In this document: in pieces, positions 62,083 through 64,000 of the stretch
How the letters are laid out: the number at the start of each line of letters is the position of its first letter
Position numbering within the stretch: the stretch's first letter is position 1
Assembly: GCF_001723175.1 (NCBI RefSeq)
Contig: NC_064651.1
Coordinates: 1,922,001-1,986,000, forward strand
Source of the DNA: Penicillium oxalicum
Taxonomy: Eukaryota; Ascomycota; Eurotiomycetes; Eurotiales; Aspergillaceae
Length of the DNA stretch: 64,000 nucleotides
Direction of reading: 5' to 3'
Position numbers and translations under genes: made by a program
The notes under the pieces: generated by a model
The model's database searches: none
Told to the model about the DNA's origin: nothing
The model's input: only the letters and a program-made list of their open reading frames with translations

Positions 62083-62682
62083 CCAGACTCGCCGTCACGG
62101 TAAGGGTTGCATTGTGCCCTGTGCCTCAAGGCTCTTTCGCTGGGGGTTAGTATCTCTCTGCTGCTTGCTGGCCCTTGACAGACAAGTCGATATTACTTGC
62201 GTCTCATCCGTTGAGGGCAATCGCTCTTTCCCATCCCACACTCTTTCCTTTACCTCTTCACACTGCTCCACGCTCATTCTCTACCGCACGCACACACATT
62301 CACTCTCTTTGTTCTAATCCTTAATCTTAATTTCTTAATTCTGTCGCCTTCGTTCCATCGCTAATCCACCCTTCCGACAGCTTTCCATCTCGGAAGACTT
62401 CCTCCATCACAGCTCCGACTGTGCTCTTGCCTTGCATCCTACCGCCCCTCCTTTCAGCCTCCAGACTCAGCGTCTTCAAGCTGGACCACACTCTTTTATC
62501 AACTTACCCCAGTCTTTCTTTTCTATCTTACAATTAATACCGACGACTGTCATTCTCTCACTTCCGTCGTGATCTGCTACGTCCTTTCGCTCTGCAGGTC
62601 GTTGCGTCTCTACCTGGCTCTTGTAACTTCGATCGAGTTGCCCATCCACCCATATCGTTGATCACTCCTTGCCCTCGACATC
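62083..62682 (+). promoter_or_regulatory. Long ATG-free 5' leader of the cyclin gene
   Basis: The 600 nt directly before the cyclin ATG contain no ATG at all and are T/C-rich, as expected for a long 5' untranslated region kept clear of upstream starts. A 7-codon mini-ORF (ATG at 62080) sits at its 5' border and overlaps a donor-like CACG|GTAAGG. Confidence 0.6.
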
Positions 62683-64000
62683 ATGGATTATGTTCGTCCT
62701 CGATCCGGCTACCAGCCTTGTGATACCTTCTTCGTTGAGGAGGATCTGCGAGCCCAGGCCGAGCGACAGGCGAAGCAGGAACATGATAAGCTTGTGAATC
62801 GTGAGCGGCAATATGCCATGGCTACTCAGCTTTCTCGTCTCACCAGTGATGAGTACCGCGATGATGCGGTCCAGCACATGATGGAAATGGACGTAAGTGG
62901 ATCCATCCGTCCATCAATGGGCTGGCGCATTACTTGTCTTGGAGACCGCCGTGTACTGACCCATGTCCATCTGAAATAGAGCCGAACTTTGCCTGATGTG
63001 GAATCAATTGATATTCAAACGGAAATTCAGTGGTTCATGCGTCCCTACCTGCTTGATTTTCTGATCGAGGCCCATACCGCTTTCCAACTCCTGCCTTCCT
63101 CCCTGTTCCTGGCGATCAATTTGCTGGACCGTTACTGCTCCAAGCGAGTGGTCTACAAACGCCATTATCAGCTGGTCGGCTGTGCAGCTCTTCTGATTGC
63201 CGCCAAGTACAATGATAAGAAGGACCGGGTTCCTACTGTCAAGGAGTTAAAGTCGATGTGCTGCTCTCTTTACGATGATGACATGTTCATCCAGATGGAA
63301 TGGCACGTCCTGCAGACCTTGGGATGGTCCGTTGGACACCCCACGGTGGACGAGTTCCTCTCGATTGCCCTGTTGGACGAGCCCTATGATGCCGAGGTCG
63401 AGCATATGGCTCTCTACATTCTCGAGATCGCTCTGTTCCCCCGCGATTTCGTGTCCAAGCTGTCGTCTGAGCTCGCTCGGGCTGCTTTGGCTCTTGCTCG
63501 CTGTGTGCTGAACCGCCCTCAGCCCCGTAGCACTGATTGGGCTGCTCAGTATGACTCGTCGACCGTCGTGGGACTTTCTCTGCAGATTCACCAGCCGTCC
63601 ACTGTTGTGGCCCGGAAGTATGCTTCATCCCACTTCTCCAGAGTTGCCAAGATCATGGAGCAGTTCCTCAGCCGTCAAGCTACCTTGGCCAGCTACTCTC
63701 GCTGCACGCCACCGGTCGAGGCCCCTGCTGACTCGAAGCCCTACATGGGAGAGATGGGACTTGCGACTCCTCAAAAGACTCAGCAGTTGAGCGCTGTCGC
63801 TCGTGGCTACATGACCCCGCCCATCACACCGGAAACCGGTCCTTATCCCGCGCAGGCTCAAATGACTGCGAATCAGGAAATTGGCCGTGGTGTGACAGCT
63901 TCGCACGGCTGTGGTCCATCTGATGTCGACACCGAGATGCAGTATCTTGCCCCCGATGGCTATCACTCGCAGGAAGCTATGTACCTTCCTCAACAGTCGC
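62683..64000 (+). CDS. G1/S cyclin, Puc1/Cln type (3' end beyond window)
   Basis: Regulatory subunit of the cyclin-dependent kinase Cdc28/NimX at the G1/S transition. Exons 62683..62892 and 62980..64000 onward; the 87-nt intron has GTAAGT and ATAG ends. The first 70 residues are charged and helical. The N-terminal cyclin box starts near residue 75, with MRPYLLDFLIEAHTAF, LAINLLDRYCSKR, YQLVGCAALLIAAKYNDKK and LGWSVGHPTVDEFL. A second, diverged box follows (EHMALYILEIALFPRDF). The visible tail has Thr-Pro sites (LATPQK, YMTPPITPETG) and is rich in Pro, Ser and Thr, fitting CDK phosphorylation and SCF-driven turnover. It lacks the destruction box expected of B-type cyclins at its N-terminus. 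The long upstream leader suggests translational control. Confidence 0.92.

Larger units (their letters stand above)
49886..62682. other. Gene-poor block, 12.8 kb, between divergent utp4 and cyclin genes
   Basis: No supported coding gene, RNA gene or transposon. 49886-50200 should hold the utp4 promoter. 52811-52841 is a (CA)n tract. The longest open frames (for example 55837-56214, +) start at TTG and match no family I know. Two C/T-rich, ATG-free blocks (60437-60951 and 62083-62682) look like parts of a long cyclin 5' leader. The stretch 53000-60000 is unremarkable in composition and holds nothing I can name. Confidence 0.6.

Noticed and set aside
49886..62682. Transposon relics filling the large gap
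   Set aside because: I looked for reverse transcriptase, integrase or transposase motifs in the translated frames and saw none. I could not test for terminal repeats systematically, so a masked search is still worth doing.

Overview
The window is nuclear DNA from a filamentous ascomycete, most likely a member of the Eurotiales (Aspergillus/Penicillium-like). The evidence is: genes broken by short introns with GT(A/G)NGT donors, CTAAC-like branch points and YAG acceptors; monocistronic genes on both strands; and families typical of these fungi, including a Zn2Cys6 regulator, a C2H2 protein, a DOMON-cytochrome b561 protein and a conserved Ser-rich protein that Aspergillus annotations label 'LPXTG-motif'. 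No bacterial features, CRISPR arrays, rRNA or tRNA genes, or recognisable transposons were seen.

Layout. 1-2885 (-): Zn2Cys6 transcription factor, running off the left edge. 5071-5627 (-) and 5869-6545 (+): the mitochondrial import J-protein Pam18/Tim14 and the 60S assembly factor Rlp24, head to head over 241 bp. 7460-9172 (-): DOMON-cytochrome b561 membrane protein. 11250-11867 (+): unrecognised 205-aa ORF. 14552-16413 (-): conserved C2H2 protein whose reading frame is broken at a homopolymer. 23259-24593 (-): Efm4/See1-type eEF1A lysine methyltransferase, also with a frame break. 25479-27638 (-): dual-specificity (MAP kinase) phosphatase of the Msg5 type. 36251-38401 (+): conserved Ser-rich protein. 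40831-42126 (-): three-KH-domain poly(C)-binding-type RNA-binding protein. 43015-44493 (-): zinc alcohol dehydrogenase. 45283-45704 (-): Yippee protein. 46890-49885 (-): U3 processome WD40 protein Utp4. 62683-64000 (+): G1/S cyclin of the Puc1/Cln type, running off the right edge.

Only 14 genes are supported in 64 kb, a low density for this group. The space lies in long intergenic blocks upstream of regulatory genes: 6.8 kb before the C2H2 gene, 8.6 kb between the phosphatase and the Ser-rich gene, and 12.8 kb before the cyclin. These blocks hold microsatellites and C/T-rich, ATG-poor stretches that look like long 5' leaders. The genes do not form a biosynthetic cluster. They are a mix of ribosome biogenesis and translation (Rlp24, Utp4, See1), mitochondrial import, and regulation.

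The most notable observations concern the KH-protein gene. Its coding intron has strong splice signals, yet it is a multiple of three, stop-free, and contains a peptide repeat whose units differ only at third codon positions. Its own transcript also carries C-rich elements in the leader, the leader intron and the 3' flank. I found no clearly new multi-gene system.
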